Positions 54,301 to 62,926 of a DNA stretch of 64,000 bases are shown here, piece by piece. Numbering within the stretch: position 1 is the stretch's first letter; the number at the start of each line of letters is the position of its first letter. The notes below the pieces were generated by a model. The model saw only the letters and a program-made list of their open reading frames with translations, had not been told where the DNA came from and did not search any database. Origin of the DNA: CAZPKH01 sp964587165 (GTDB taxonomy: Bacteria > Bacteroidota > Bacteroidia > Bacteroidales > Muribaculaceae); NCBI GenBank assembly GCA_964587165.1, contig CAZPKH010000005.1:1-64000 (forward strand), given 5' to 3'. A program made the translations under genes and the position numbers.

Positions 54301-55780
54301 TGACGATGCGTGTCACGGTGTAGGTGAGGGCGTCGACATCCATCCAGCCGCCGTGTACGGTTGTGGTCACGGCATCCCATCCGAGCACGAGGTTGCCCGA
54401 CTCGTATGCGAGCTGCACGTTGGCGGGAGCGTTGGGCGCGTCGGCACCTACCCATACGGTCACTTTGTCGGAAGCGGGCGAGTTGCCTACGCTGTTGGTG
54501 GTCACGACGGTGATCACATACGAGCCTGTGGCTGCGAGGGTCACGTCGGCGGTCACTTCAGCACCGGCGTTGACTGTGCCGGTCGCTACGGTCTCATCGT
54601 TGGCAAGCACTTTGTAGCTGAGCTCGCCGCTGAGGGCGTCGCCGGCAAATGTGGTGGAAGGAGCGGTGAATTTCACCACGCCGCTGAGGGCTTCGCCTTC
54701 AAATTCAGCCGAAACGGCAGTGGCGGCTGCGGGAGCGCCATCTTCGGCCAGCGGTTTGAGGATCGCCATGCCGCTATACTCACATTCTGTCTCGCACAGC
54801 AGCTCTACGCTCTTGGTCTTAAGGTCGATTGTGAAGAAACCGCCGGCACCATCCGAAGGCGAAGTGAAATAATAGAAGGTGTCGGTGGCGGAATCAAGTG
54901 CACCGGTAGTCACATAATAAGTCTCCAGACGTGCGTCGGAGAAGAGCGTGGATACTGCACCTGTAGTCTTGTCGATGCTGTCTATCTCGCCATCCCATGA
55001 TATACCGTAGAGGTTGCCGTCGGAGCCGAAGCCGAGGGCGTAATAAGCTGAGCTGAGCGGCGCAATAGGGGTAGAGGTATAAGTCACCGGATCGTAGGTG
55101 TCAAGCTGATAGCCGCTTCCTTCAGCATTAAATGAGCAGCGGTAGAGCTTGCCTGAGGCGGGGTCGACGGCTGTGCCGGTGCACATCATGTCGGGAGTAC
55201 CCTCGTCGTTGTAGTCGATAGTCTCCCATGTCTCGGGGTCGAAGGCGGTCTGCTCAAATAATGAGAAAAAGCCCCAGAAGTCGGTGTATCTTTCTGCATA
55301 ATAGACACCTTCGTACATGAAGCCGCCATAGGTGGTGTCGAATTCATCGCCTGTAGCCAAGGCCGAATATGTGGCCGAGGCATTGATTGTGCCGACGCTG
55401 TATTCGAAAGTTTCGTTATCAACGGCCTCCGGGTCGTATATCTGTGAAACCAGAAGGTTGGGGAAGGCACCCTGTGCCTTGGCAGGTACTTTTGCTTTGG
55501 GCACCATCGATGTGCCTGCAAATACTTTGAGGGTTTTGGGAGCGCGGGCGTAAGCGAAATCGGATTTCTGTACGCCGAGAGCAGCGGTTTTTGATGTGCG
55601 CATCACGCGCGAATCAATGCTGCCGTTACTCTTTTTGTCGGCTACACGCACTGTGCGGGCTTTCGAGCCGGCTGCACCGGGCGTTTTTGCCTTGGTGGCT
55701 GCATCGGGAGCTGCCACGGCCGAAGCTGACAGTGCTACTGCCATTGCTGCGGCTGCAAATACTGTGAAGAGTTTCCTCAT
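51311..55780 (-). CDS. Large secreted multidomain adhesin-like protein with T9SS-type C-terminal domain
   Basis: A 1489-residue secreted protein. In order it has a signal peptide (about 1-23), a basic Lys/Arg/Ala-rich propeptide-like stretch (about 25-110), a propeller-like domain with repeats of the FGSDGNLYGISWDGEIDSID kind (about 130-340), several fibronectin type III-like modules, three cleaved-adhesin/choice-of-anchor-J-like modules (landmarks MDDWLILPAVKLEAGKSYDF, SYNWMTSGTSGW, CDDWMISPALAGEAQTVSFW) and a CARDB-like segment (about 1095-1195). It ends in a short C-terminal domain with FYNLQGVRVNNPAAGRIYIV and KVMVK, which resembles T9SS sorting domains. I infer export through SprA and surface anchoring; the ligand is unknown. 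Confidence 0.85.
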   Translation of the reverse strand: MRKLFTVFAAAAMAVALSASAVAAPDAATKAKTPGAAGSKARTVRVADKKSNGSIDSRVMRTSKTAALGVQKSDFAYARAPKTLKVFAGTSMVPKAKVPAKAQGAFPNLLVSQIYDPEAVDNETFEYSVGTINASATYSALATGDEFDTTYGGFMYEGVYYAERYTDFWGFFSLFEQTAFDPETWETIDYNDEGTPDMMCTGTAVDPASGKLYRCSFNAEGSGYQLDTYDPVTYTSTPIAPLSSAYYALGFGSDGNLYGISWDGEIDSIDKTTGAVSTLFSDARLETYYVTTGALDSATDTFYYFTSPSDGAGGFFTIDLKTKSVELLCETECEYSGMAILKPLAEDGAPAAATAVSAEFEGEALSGVVKFTAPSTTFAGDALSGELSYKVLANDETVATGTVNAGAEVTADVTLAATGSYVITVVTTNSVGNSPASDKVTVWVGADAPNAPANVQLAYESGNLVLGWDAVTTTVHGGWMDVDALTYTVTRIVNGTPDGTPVTGITGTTYSVAFDEPASLMNISYQVVAVAGDAESAASESNALSFGAIVPPYTNSFASDDDLNGFTIIDANGDGKSWSISEKGARMSYNADLDMDDWLILPAVKLEAGKSYDFTIIASSQGTSFPERFEVKMGTAATAAAMTETIIASTELTTAADEEYTGTINPGSTGNYYIGVHGISDADMYYLNVREVSISAPYSAKAPDAVTDVKYIGAPSNGNEGTLTFKAPVKAVNGDALSTVDITVSADDAVVKTFTGVAAGANVSLEVSADEPTDVSYTIVASNAEGTGRSYLANVFIGPRKATAPVNVAIVETSTPGQVTVSWTPTLADVDGNPLDASAITYMLLDEDTNTIVSNIAADPAGCEYTFQAVEAGEQDFVYYFIVPETAAGESTSAGNYAYTDMIPVGKPYAMPVKESFAAGKLSYNWMTSGTSGWTIATGCNTPECEPMDTDGGMLAYNPSTTGAGASAAFLSGKIDLSGATDQTVFKFYFFPTSGASYTMQPVVVIDGEEIAVGDPIVSNSVNTTTWAPVTVSLADYAAENAQVGIRATCNAYDAVLCLDNLYIGNLLDNDLALDKISAPSNVQAGSEILVSATVVNNGANNADAYSVSLLVDGEEFENTEEAGLAAGASKTLTFAVPTDVFTADEVTLQAKVTAAADDDLTNNASETITVAVIQPSLPVATELKGEENNGAVDLSWTAPAIDTAATQINDGAEDYDDWVIDQAGDWTFIDGDGQNTYLWDAAELRFPDNGEASAFRVLNGTTLDLDITHSGDKVFACFNAVSGLCDDWMISPALAGEAQTVSFWARSLTVQYGAEEFEFMVSTTGKAPADFVRVGSVINPGEEWTEYTFDLDADVKYFAIHVISDDRFALLVDDFSFLASPGKVDLAGYNVYRNGIKLNTELVSGTNYTDTTVEAGVTYDYYVTAVYVEGESALSNKWSITTGIETISAEEAANATFYNLQGVRVNNPAAGRIYIVTEGNRARKVMVK

Positions 55781-55889
55781 ACCTAAAACAGTTTTGTTAA
55801 TACTTGTATATATGTGTTCTTGAAGCTGTGTGCTATTGGAATGAAGGAGGGGTGTGATGAATCTTTTCTTTGTACCTTAGAATAGCGCC

Positions 55890-55925
55890 GGGCGGCTTGC
55901 AGAGCCGTGTGTGCCCTCTTTTTTT
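55890..55925. other. Terminator-shaped hairpin with a T-tract in the 55.8-56.1 kb gap
   Basis: On the plus strand GGGC (55890-55893)...GCCC (55913-55916) encloses GGCT/AGCC, followed by TCTTTTTTT. Read on the minus strand it falls in the adhesin mRNA leader. No plus-strand gene ends here, so it is either a leader structure or a terminator of antisense transcription. The rest of the 334-bp gap holds two divergent promoters and AT-rich sequence with no gene. Confidence 0.5.
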
Positions 55926-55963
55926 GACGCGGCATGCCAGTAATTGATGACTGACTTACGGCG

Positions 55964-55994
55964 CAAAATTATTAATTAAATTTGGTAAAGCCAA
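55964..55994 (-). promoter_or_regulatory. Promoter of the adhesin gene
   Basis: Minus strand: TTG (55992-55994), a 20-base spacer, TAATTTTG (55964-55971). The leader would be long, about 175 nt, and would include the hairpin at 55890-55925. Confidence 0.52.
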
Positions 55995-56015
55995 GGGTTT
56001 TGTAAAATATTTTTG
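55981..56015 (+). promoter_or_regulatory. Promoter of the 56.1-kb outer-membrane protein gene
   Basis: Plus strand: TTTG (55981-55984), a 23-base spacer, TATTTTTG (56008-56015). It interleaves with the divergent adhesin promoter. The leader would be about 90 nt. Confidence 0.45.
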
Positions 56016-56114
56016 AAAATTTGCTAATTTTTTTAGTGCTGATGCTTCGGCGCAAACTTTCTTTGGCCGGCGGATGTTATTGTTTAAAGAAGAAAAAATC
56101 AAAATCAAATCGTC

Positions 56115-56783
56115 ATGAAAAGGGTCAGAATCCTCATGGTTGCGGCAGCGATAGCCATCAGCAGCGCCGTCAGCGCCAATGCACAGTATTATCAGCTTGC
56201 TTCACAGGCAGCCGATATGATCACCACGGCAGCCACGGGCGGCATGAACTACCGCGGGTATGTAGATGCGGCATTTGCCGGGGGTGTGGGCAAAAAACGC
56301 ACCGATGTGTTTGAACTCAGCACCACGCAAGGCATCAAGGTGTCGCCGCAATTTTTCATCGGTGTGGGTGCCGGAGTGCAGTTGCTCCTTACCGATGTGA
56401 ACAACGATGAGGGCGAAGTATACTATCCGTGGATGGCCAACAACCCTTATACCACCACCGGAGTGGCGATACCGCTCTTCACCGATCTGCGATTTGATCT
56501 CGGCAACCAGTCGGATCTTAGCTTTTTCGCCGACCTGAAGCTCGGTGCTTCGTTTATGACGGGCAGCAAGCTGATACGCATCGGCGACGGCTACATAAAC
56601 TCCTCGCAGTGCTTCTATCTGCGCCCTACCATAGGTATGCGCATACCTCTGACCAAAAACAACAACAAGCTTGCCATGACGGTGGGCCTGACATATCAGC
56701 TCCTCACCTCGGGCACATGGTATATGAACCACAATTCCGTGACACTTAATGCTATAGGTGCCAACGTCGGGTTCGAGTGGTAG
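56115..56783 (+). CDS. Outer-membrane beta-barrel protein
   Basis: A 222-residue protein with a signal peptide (about 1-23, ending SANAQ) and alternating strands of a small outer-membrane barrel: YVDAAFAGGVGKK, FFIGVGAGVQLLL, LSFFADLKLGASFM, YLRPTIGMRIPL, KLAMTVGLTYQLL and a C-terminal GANVGFEW ending in aromatic Trp. Function unknown. It is divergent from the adhesin gene, with overlapping promoters, so the two may be co-regulated. It ends about 140 bp before gyrB. Confidence 0.8.
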   Translation: MKRVRILMVAAAIAISSAVSANAQYYQLASQAADMITTAATGGMNYRGYVDAAFAGGVGKKRTDVFELSTTQGIKVSPQFFIGVGAGVQLLLTDVNNDEGEVYYPWMANNPYTTTGVAIPLFTDLRFDLGNQSDLSFFADLKLGASFMTGSKLIRIGDGYINSSQCFYLRPTIGMRIPLTKNNNKLAMTVGLTYQLLTSGTWYMNHNSVTLNAIGANVGFEW

Positions 56784-56887
56784 GCCGTACACAAGTTTAG
56801 ATAACATAAGATAGTCGACATGCTCCTGCACGGGCGGGAGTATGTCGATAATTTTTTACGGGGTTATGATGTTTCAAAAAAAAACCG

Positions 56888-56895
56888 TACCTTTG
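56888..56895 (+). promoter_or_regulatory. -7 promoter element for gyrB
   Basis: TACCTTTG, about 27 bp before the gyrB start. It follows a 9-base A run (56876-56884). No -33 TTTG is found at the usual spacing. Confidence 0.42.
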
Positions 56896-56922
56896 TGGGG
56901 TAATAAAATACATTATATAGAA

Positions 56923-58854
56923 ATGGCTGAAAAAGAAGAGGTATATAGCGCCAGTAATATTCAGGTGCTCGAAGGCCTTGAGGCAGTGCGCAAGCGCCCT
57001 GCCATGTATATTGGCGATATATCCAACAAGGGTCTCCACCACCTTGTCTACGAGGTGGTCGACAACTCTATCGACGAAGCATTGGCCGGTTTTGCCGACC
57101 ATATAGATGTCACGATCAACTCCGATAACTCCATCACCGTGATCGACAATGGCCGCGGTATCCCTGTCGACATGCACGAGAAAGAGCATAAATCGGCACT
57201 CGAGGTCGTGCTCACCGTGCTCCATGCCGGCGGTAAATTTGATAAAGGCTCATATAAAGTGTCCGGCGGTCTGCACGGCGTGGGTGTGAGCTGCGTAAAC
57301 GCCTTGTCGACATATCTGCGGGCCGAGGTGCACCGCGACGGCAAAGCTTACATGCAGGAGTACTCCTGCGGCAAGCCCACCACAGAACTGCGCGTCATAG
57401 GCGAGAGCAACCATACAGGCACCTCTATCACCTTCAAGCCCGATGCCTCGATATTCACAGTCACCGTGTACGACTACACAACGCTGGCCAACCGTCTGCG
57501 CGACCTTGCATTCCTCAACGCCGGCATCACCCTGACGCTCACCGACCTTCGCGAAGTCAACGAGCAGGGCGAGGCTCGTTCGGAGACATTCTACTCCAAG
57601 GAAGGTCTCAAGGAGTTTGTGGAGTATATCGACTCAAACAAAGAGCCGCTGATCAACGACGTGATCTCGCTCAACACCGAGCGCGGAGGCATACCCGTCG
57701 AGGTGGCCATGACCTACAATACATCTTACAACGAAAACGTATACTCGTTTGTCAACAATATCAACACTATCGAGGGCGGAACTCACCTCACCGGTTTCCG
57801 TCGCGGTCTTACCTCGACCCTCAAAAAGTATGCCGAGGATAATAAGCTGCTCGAGAAAGTGAAGATCGACGTGTCGTCCGACGACTTCCGCGAAGGCCTC
57901 ACCGCCGTAGTGTCGGTCAAGGTCATGGAGCCGCAATTTGAGGGCCAGACAAAGACCAAGCTCGGCAATAACGAGGTGATAGGCGCCGTGCAGACAGCCG
58001 TGAGCGAAGCGCTCCGCACCTATCTCGAGGAGCACCCGCGCCAGGCCAAGACCATCGTCGAGAAGATCGTGCTCGCCGCCCAGGCCCGTCACGCCGCATA
58101 CAATGCCCGCGTCAAGATACAGCGCAAGTCGCCCCTGTCGGGCGGCGGCCTCCCCGGCAAGCTCTCCGACTGCTCAAGCCGCACGGCCGAAGATTGCGAG
58201 CTCTTCCTGGTGGAGGGCGACTCCGCAGGCGGTACCGCCAAGCAGGCCCGCGACCGTACATTTCAGGCCATCCTCCCGCTTCGAGGCAAGATACTCAACG
58301 TCGAGAAGGCCATGGAGCACAAGATATTCGACAATCAGGAGATCACATCGCTCTTCCGGGCCATGCGTGTCACCATCGGTACCGAAGAAGACTCCAAGGA
58401 GGTGAATATCTCGAAGATAGCCTACCACAAGATCATCATCATGACCGATGCCGATGTCGACGGCGCCCATATCGCTACGCTGCTGATGACATTCTTCTTC
58501 CGCCGCATGCGCCCCGTGATCGAAAACGGATACCTTTATCTGGCCACGCCGCCGCTGTACAAATGCACCCGCGGCAAGAACGAAGAGTATTGCTGGACCG
58601 ACGCTCAGGTGCAGAACTTCATAGCACGATTCGGCGACAAGACCAAGGTGCAGCGCTACAAAGGTCTCGGCGAGATGAGCGCACAGGAGCTGCGCGACAC
58701 CACCATGCACCCCGACCAGCGCCTGCTCAAGCAAGTCAGCATAAGCGACGCCGCCGAAGCCGACCGTATATTCTCCATGCTCATGGGCGAGGATGTAGGC
58801 CCGCGCCGCGATTTCATCGAGGAGAACGCCCATTACGCCAATATCGACGCCTGA
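56923..58854 (+). CDS. gyrB: DNA gyrase subunit B
   Basis: A 643-residue ATPase subunit of gyrase, which introduces negative supercoils with GyrA. It has the GHKL ATPase (VLEGLEAVRKRPAMYIGD; DNGRGIPV; GLHGVGVSCVNAL), the transducer domain and the TOPRIM domain with ELFLVEGDSAGG and the metal-binding IMTDADVDGAHI. The C-terminus RRDFIEENAHYANIDA favours GyrB over ParE. The start at 56923 (MAEKEEVYSASNIQVL) is chosen because it matches the family and lies 27 bp after the -7 element; the ORF's earlier ATG is upstream of that element. Confidence 0.97.
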   Translation: MAEKEEVYSASNIQVLEGLEAVRKRPAMYIGDISNKGLHHLVYEVVDNSIDEALAGFADHIDVTINSDNSITVIDNGRGIPVDMHEKEHKSALEVVLTVLHAGGKFDKGSYKVSGGLHGVGVSCVNALSTYLRAEVHRDGKAYMQEYSCGKPTTELRVIGESNHTGTSITFKPDASIFTVTVYDYTTLANRLRDLAFLNAGITLTLTDLREVNEQGEARSETFYSKEGLKEFVEYIDSNKEPLINDVISLNTERGGIPVEVAMTYNTSYNENVYSFVNNINTIEGGTHLTGFRRGLTSTLKKYAEDNKLLEKVKIDVSSDDFREGLTAVVSVKVMEPQFEGQTKTKLGNNEVIGAVQTAVSEALRTYLEEHPRQAKTIVEKIVLAAQARHAAYNARVKIQRKSPLSGGGLPGKLSDCSSRTAEDCELFLVEGDSAGGTAKQARDRTFQAILPLRGKILNVEKAMEHKIFDNQEITSLFRAMRVTIGTEEDSKEVNISKIAYHKIIIMTDADVDGAHIATLLMTFFFRRMRPVIENGYLYLATPPLYKCTRGKNEEYCWTDAQVQNFIARFGDKTKVQRYKGLGEMSAQELRDTTMHPDQRLLKQVSISDAAEADRIFSMLMGEDVGPRRDFIEENAHYANIDA

Positions 58855-58871
58855 CATCACACTCCATACCC

Positions 58872-58905
58872 AAGGACGGCACCCACTCCGGTGGCAGCCG
58901 TCCTT
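58872..58905 (+). terminator. Hairpin after gyrB
   Basis: AAGGACGGC (58872-58880) pairs with GCCGTCCTT (58897-58905); CCAC/GTGG extends the stem after a small internal loop. It lies 18 bp after the gyrB stop; no T-tract follows. Confidence 0.6.
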
Positions 58906-59016
58906 GCGGCTACTCAACAATATGCCGCCTGATGTCGTTTCTTTATTAGAGCCTGTCTTTATATCAGAGCCACTCTCTATAAATTAAACGTCAGACAACA
59001 CAAACATCACTACATT

Positions 59017-61263
59017 ATGGCACGAAATACCCGCCCCGGCAAACTTACAGCCGCCGACATACGCGAACTGGTGCTTCAGTACACTGAGCGCCAGAAAAAC
59101 AACGCTTTCAACTACAAGCAGGTGTCGCATGCCTTAGGGCTGAGCGAAAAATCCCAGCAGCGCACCGTGGCCGTTACTCTGGCCGAGCTTGCTTTCGACG
59201 GCGATCTGCTGGAGATAGAACCCGGCAAATTCAAGGTGCCCAACCGCAACAGCGTGGCGGTAGGTACTTTCGTGCGCCGCTCCAACGGTAAAAACTCCGT
59301 GATAACCGATGCCGACGGCGAGAATATTTCTGTGGCCGAGAGAAACTCGATGCACGCTCTCAACGGCGACAAGGTGCGCATCATTGTGGCTGCACGCCGC
59401 CGCGGTGCCGACCCCGAAGGCGAGGTGATCGAGATAGTGGAGAAGAAAGATCAGACCTTCATCGGCAAGCTGCAGGTCGAGAAATATTACGGCATGCTGC
59501 TCACCGACTCGAAGTTTCTGGCAAACGATATTTTCATTCCCAAAAACAAGCTCAAAGGCGGCAAGACCGGCGACAAGGCGATAGTGCGTATCACCGAGTG
59601 GCCCGACGATGCCAAGAACCCCAAAGGCGAGGTGGTCGATATTCTCGGACGCCACGGTGAGAATAATGCCGAGATGCATGCCATTCTCGCCGAGTTCGGC
59701 CTGCCGTACCGCTACCCGAAGAATGTGGAGGCTGCCGCCCTGAAGATCGACGCCGGGATAACTCCCGACGAGGTGGCCGCACGTGTGGATATGCGCGATG
59801 TCACTACATTCACCATCGACCCCCGCGATGCAAAAGATTTCGACGACGCCCTCTCTCTGCGCCGGCTCCCCAACGGCAATGTGGAGGTAGGCGTGCATAT
59901 AGCCGATGTGACCCACTACGTGCGCGAGCACACCGCTCTCGACAAGGAGGCCGAAAGCCGCGCCACATCAGTATATCTTGTGGATCGCGTCGTGCCGATG
60001 CTCCCCGAGCATCTGAGCAACGGCATCTGCTCGCTGCGCCCCGACGAGGAGAAACTCACATTCTCCGTGCTCTTTGAGATGGATGCCGCAGCCCGCGTGG
60101 TGAAACACCGCATATGCCGCACCGTGATACGCTCCAACCGGCGGTTCACCTACGAGGAGGCTCAGCAGGTCATCGAGACAGGCCGTGGCGATTACGCCGA
60201 CGAGATACTGCAGCTTGATGCTCTGGCAAAGACCATGCGCAAGCGTCGCTACGAGGATGGAGCGATGGATTTCGACCGCGCCGAGGTGAGGTTTGAGATC
60301 GACGACAAGGGGCACCCCGTGAGCGTATATTTCAAGGAGTCGAAAGATGCCAACAAACTTATCGAGGAGTTTATGCTCCTTGCCAACCGCACCGTCGCTA
60401 CGGCGATAGGCGCCCCGGCCGGGCGTAAAAAGGCCAAAGCGTTCGTTTACCGTATACACGACGCGCCCGACCCCGGCAAGCTCGCCGAGCTCGCACGCAC
60501 CGCGCGCCTCTTCGGATATAAGGTGAAGGAGACAGGCACTCCTCGCGAGATAAACCGCTCGATCAACCGCATGCTCGAAGCCTGCAAAGGCACCGGCGAG
60601 TCAAATCTGCTGTCGATGCTCGCTATCCGCTCGATGGCAAAAGCGATATACGATGTGAACAATGTGGGCCACTACGGGCTCGGATTCGAGTATTACACCC
60701 ACTTCACCTCGCCGATACGCCGTTACCCCGATATGCTCGTACACCGCCTGCTCGCACGCTATATGGACGGCGGCCGCTCGGTCGATGCCGGCAGGCTGGA
60801 GGAGAAATGCCGCCACTGCAGCTCGCAGGAGCAGCTTGCCGCCAATGCCGAGCGCTCGTCGATAAAGTACAAGCAGGTGGAATATATGGCCGACCATCTC
60901 GGAGAGGCTTACACCGGCGTGATCACCGGCGTGACCGAGTGGGGTCTGTATGTCGAGCTTGAGGAGAATAAATGCGAAGGCCTCGTGCCGATGCGCGACC
61001 TCACCGACGACTATTACGACTTCGACGAAAAGAATTTCTGCCTGATAGGACGCCGGCACAACACACGGTACACTTTGGGCGATACGGTGCGCGTCCGGGT
61101 GGCTCGCGCCGATATCGAAAAGAAGATGCTCGACTTCGCCATGATCGACGACCGCTCTACCGACGAACTCTCGAAGTTTGAGGACCAGATGGGTTATCGC
61201 AACCCTTCGGCCGTGATGCGAAATAAAAAGACAAAAACACGCTCACGCCGTCACCGCTCCTGA
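59017..61263 (+). CDS. rnr: Ribonuclease R
   Basis: A 748-residue RNB-family 3'-5' exoribonuclease that degrades structured RNA and defective tRNA/rRNA. It has an N-terminal helix-turn-helix-like segment (about 10-65), cold-shock domains (VGTFVRRSNGKNSVITDADG), a catalytic RNB domain with DPRDAKDFDDALSL (about 268-281, the Asp cluster binding magnesium) and FTSPIRRYPDMLVHRL, and an S1 domain (GVITGVTEWGLYVELEENKCEGLVP). The basic tail ends in KTKTRSRRHRS. It follows gyrB after a hairpin; folB is 29 bp downstream. Confidence 0.96.
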   Translation: MARNTRPGKLTAADIRELVLQYTERQKNNAFNYKQVSHALGLSEKSQQRTVAVTLAELAFDGDLLEIEPGKFKVPNRNSVAVGTFVRRSNGKNSVITDADGENISVAERNSMHALNGDKVRIIVAARRRGADPEGEVIEIVEKKDQTFIGKLQVEKYYGMLLTDSKFLANDIFIPKNKLKGGKTGDKAIVRITEWPDDAKNPKGEVVDILGRHGENNAEMHAILAEFGLPYRYPKNVEAAALKIDAGITPDEVAARVDMRDVTTFTIDPRDAKDFDDALSLRRLPNGNVEVGVHIADVTHYVREHTALDKEAESRATSVYLVDRVVPMLPEHLSNGICSLRPDEEKLTFSVLFEMDAAARVVKHRICRTVIRSNRRFTYEEAQQVIETGRGDYADEILQLDALAKTMRKRRYEDGAMDFDRAEVRFEIDDKGHPVSVYFKESKDANKLIEEFMLLANRTVATAIGAPAGRKKAKAFVYRIHDAPDPGKLAELARTARLFGYKVKETGTPREINRSINRMLEACKGTGESNLLSMLAIRSMAKAIYDVNNVGHYGLGFEYYTHFTSPIRRYPDMLVHRLLARYMDGGRSVDAGRLEEKCRHCSSQEQLAANAERSSIKYKQVEYMADHLGEAYTGVITGVTEWGLYVELEENKCEGLVPMRDLTDDYYDFDEKNFCLIGRRHNTRYTLGDTVRVRVARADIEKKMLDFAMIDDRSTDELSKFEDQMGYRNPSAVMRNKKTKTRSRRHRS

Positions 61264-61292
61264 CGTCGCGACACTCCGCCCCGCCACAAAAT

Positions 61293-61640
61293 ATGACTAT
61301 CGAGATCCGCGACCTGAAGCTGTATTGCCGCCACGGTGTGTTCGCACAGGAGCAAGCCGTGGGCGCGTGGTACACAGTCACGGCTCTTATCGAGATACCC
61401 GACCCGCCCGATCCTGAAGCCGACGATCTCAATGCCACCATAAATTATGCCGAAGCCATCGACTTGATAAAGAGTGTGATGAGCCGGCCGGTGAAATTGA
61501 TAGAGACTGCCGCGGCAGCCGTCAGAAGCGCCCTGCTGCTGCGCTACACGCAGATCGCCGCCCTGACCGTCCGTGTAGCCAAGCAACTCCCTCCGGTGGC
61601 AGGGGTCGAACTTGCCGAAGTAGCCGTCACACTCTCGTAG
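61293..61640 (+). CDS. folB: Dihydroneopterin aldolase
   Basis: A 115-residue FolB, which splits dihydroneopterin into 6-hydroxymethyl-dihydropterin and glycolaldehyde in folate synthesis. Family motifs are LYCRHGVFAQEQAVGAWYTV (about 10-29), LNATINYAEAIDLIK (about 49-63), the Glu in LIETAAAAV, and the conserved Lys in VAKQLPPVAGVELAEVAV. The length is typical. It lies between rnr and a glycosyltransferase gene and is probably co-transcribed with both. Confidence 0.93.
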   Translation: MTIEIRDLKLYCRHGVFAQEQAVGAWYTVTALIEIPDPPDPEADDLNATINYAEAIDLIKSVMSRPVKLIETAAAAVRSALLLRYTQIAALTVRVAKQLPPVAGVELAEVAVTLS

Positions 61641-61676
61641 GCACCTCACCAATCATTTGAACAGATCACATTAGAA

Positions 61677-62909
61677 ATGAACTTTAACCCCCGGATCCTC
61701 TTTTCTCTCGATATATCGCCATACACCTGGGCGCTGCTCGCTGCGGCTGCCATATTTGCCGCACTCATACTCGTGCTCCTGCTGCCGAGGCTGGCTCGAG
61801 TGTGCCGTGGTGTGCGTCGCGGCGACTTCGAAGCCGACGCCCTGCGCGAAGCACCGCGCAACCCTGATGCCGAATGGCCCGGCGTATCCGTCATTGTGCA
61901 TGCTCAGAGCGATGCGTCGACACTGTCGGTGCTCCTGCCTATGCTGCTGGCTCAGGATTACGACGGCCCGATGGAGGTGATCGTGGTGAACGATGGCAAC
62001 GACGAGGGTGTGAACAATGTGGTGGGCCGGCTCGAAAACGAGTTTCGCAATCTCTACATGACATATACGCCCGACCGCTCCCGCAACCTGAGCCGTCGCA
62101 AGCTCGCCATAACCCTCGGTGTCAAGGCCGCCCGCTTTGATATGGTGCTGGTGATGTCGGGATCGTCGCGCGTAGTGTCCGACCAGTGGCTCAGCCTGAT
62201 GATGCTCCCGGTAGCGTCGGAGGGCAAAGAGGTAGTGGCCGGCTACGGCTTTTTCGTACCCTCCGAGTCAGCGCTGCCGCGCCGCAACCGCGTGATGGCG
62301 TTTGAGACAGTCCGTACAGCCGTGCAGTATCTTGCATCGGCTCTCAGCGGACGCATGTACCGTGCATTCGGATATAATCTGGCTTATCGTCGCGATCTGT
62401 TTTTTCAGGCAAAAGGTTTCTCCGGCTCGCTTGAGCTGCGCTACGGCGACGACGACCTGTTTGTGAGCAGAATCGTGACCCGCGACAATTATGCCGTGCA
62501 GCTCGCCCGGGAGGCTATGGTGGAGATGGTTGAGGACGCACCCGAGCGGATGTACCGCCTCGACAGGCTGGCTCACGACTTCACCGCATCGATGCTCCGC
62601 CCCTCGGCTCCACGCTGGTGGGCTGCCATATCCTGGCTGTGGTGGGGGTGGCTTGCGGCCTCGGTGGCCGCCTCGGTCAGCTCGCTGCCGTCGCTTGTGC
62701 CCGCGATAGCGTCGCTGTTGATACTTATAGCACTCTGGATACCGGTCATGGTGTCGTGGCGCAGGACGTCGACGGCCCTTTGCAGCCGACGGCTCTTCCT
62801 GTTGGTGCCGCTGCTTATGCTTGCACAGCCGTTCAATACCCTGTATTACCGCATATTGGGCCGTACGCGCCGCAATCAGAACTACACATGGTCGTCGACC
62901 ACCAATTAA
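61677..62909 (+). CDS. Membrane-anchored family 2 glycosyltransferase
   Basis: A 410-residue GT2 enzyme with an N-terminal membrane helix (about 15-40). The GT-A domain starts at VSVIVHAQSDASTLSVLLPML, with nucleotide-binding VIVVNDGND, MSGSSRVV at the position of the metal-binding motif (there is no obvious DxD), and YGDDDLFVSRIV as the acceptor-side acidic motif. Two C-terminal helices (about 310-360) follow. The product is probably an envelope glycan; donor and acceptor are unknown. The missing DxD could mean an altered metal dependence. It is in the folB operon, with the DUF6377 gene 17 bp downstream. Confidence 0.88.
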   Translation: MNFNPRILFSLDISPYTWALLAAAAIFAALILVLLLPRLARVCRGVRRGDFEADALREAPRNPDAEWPGVSVIVHAQSDASTLSVLLPMLLAQDYDGPMEVIVVNDGNDEGVNNVVGRLENEFRNLYMTYTPDRSRNLSRRKLAITLGVKAARFDMVLVMSGSSRVVSDQWLSLMMLPVASEGKEVVAGYGFFVPSESALPRRNRVMAFETVRTAVQYLASALSGRMYRAFGYNLAYRRDLFFQAKGFSGSLELRYGDDDLFVSRIVTRDNYAVQLAREAMVEMVEDAPERMYRLDRLAHDFTASMLRPSAPRWWAAISWLWWGWLAASVAASVSSLPSLVPAIASLLILIALWIPVMVSWRRTSTALCSRRLFLLVPLLMLAQPFNTLYYRILGRTRRNQNYTWSSTTN

Positions 62910-62926
62910 CCGGCCATTGTCACTTC

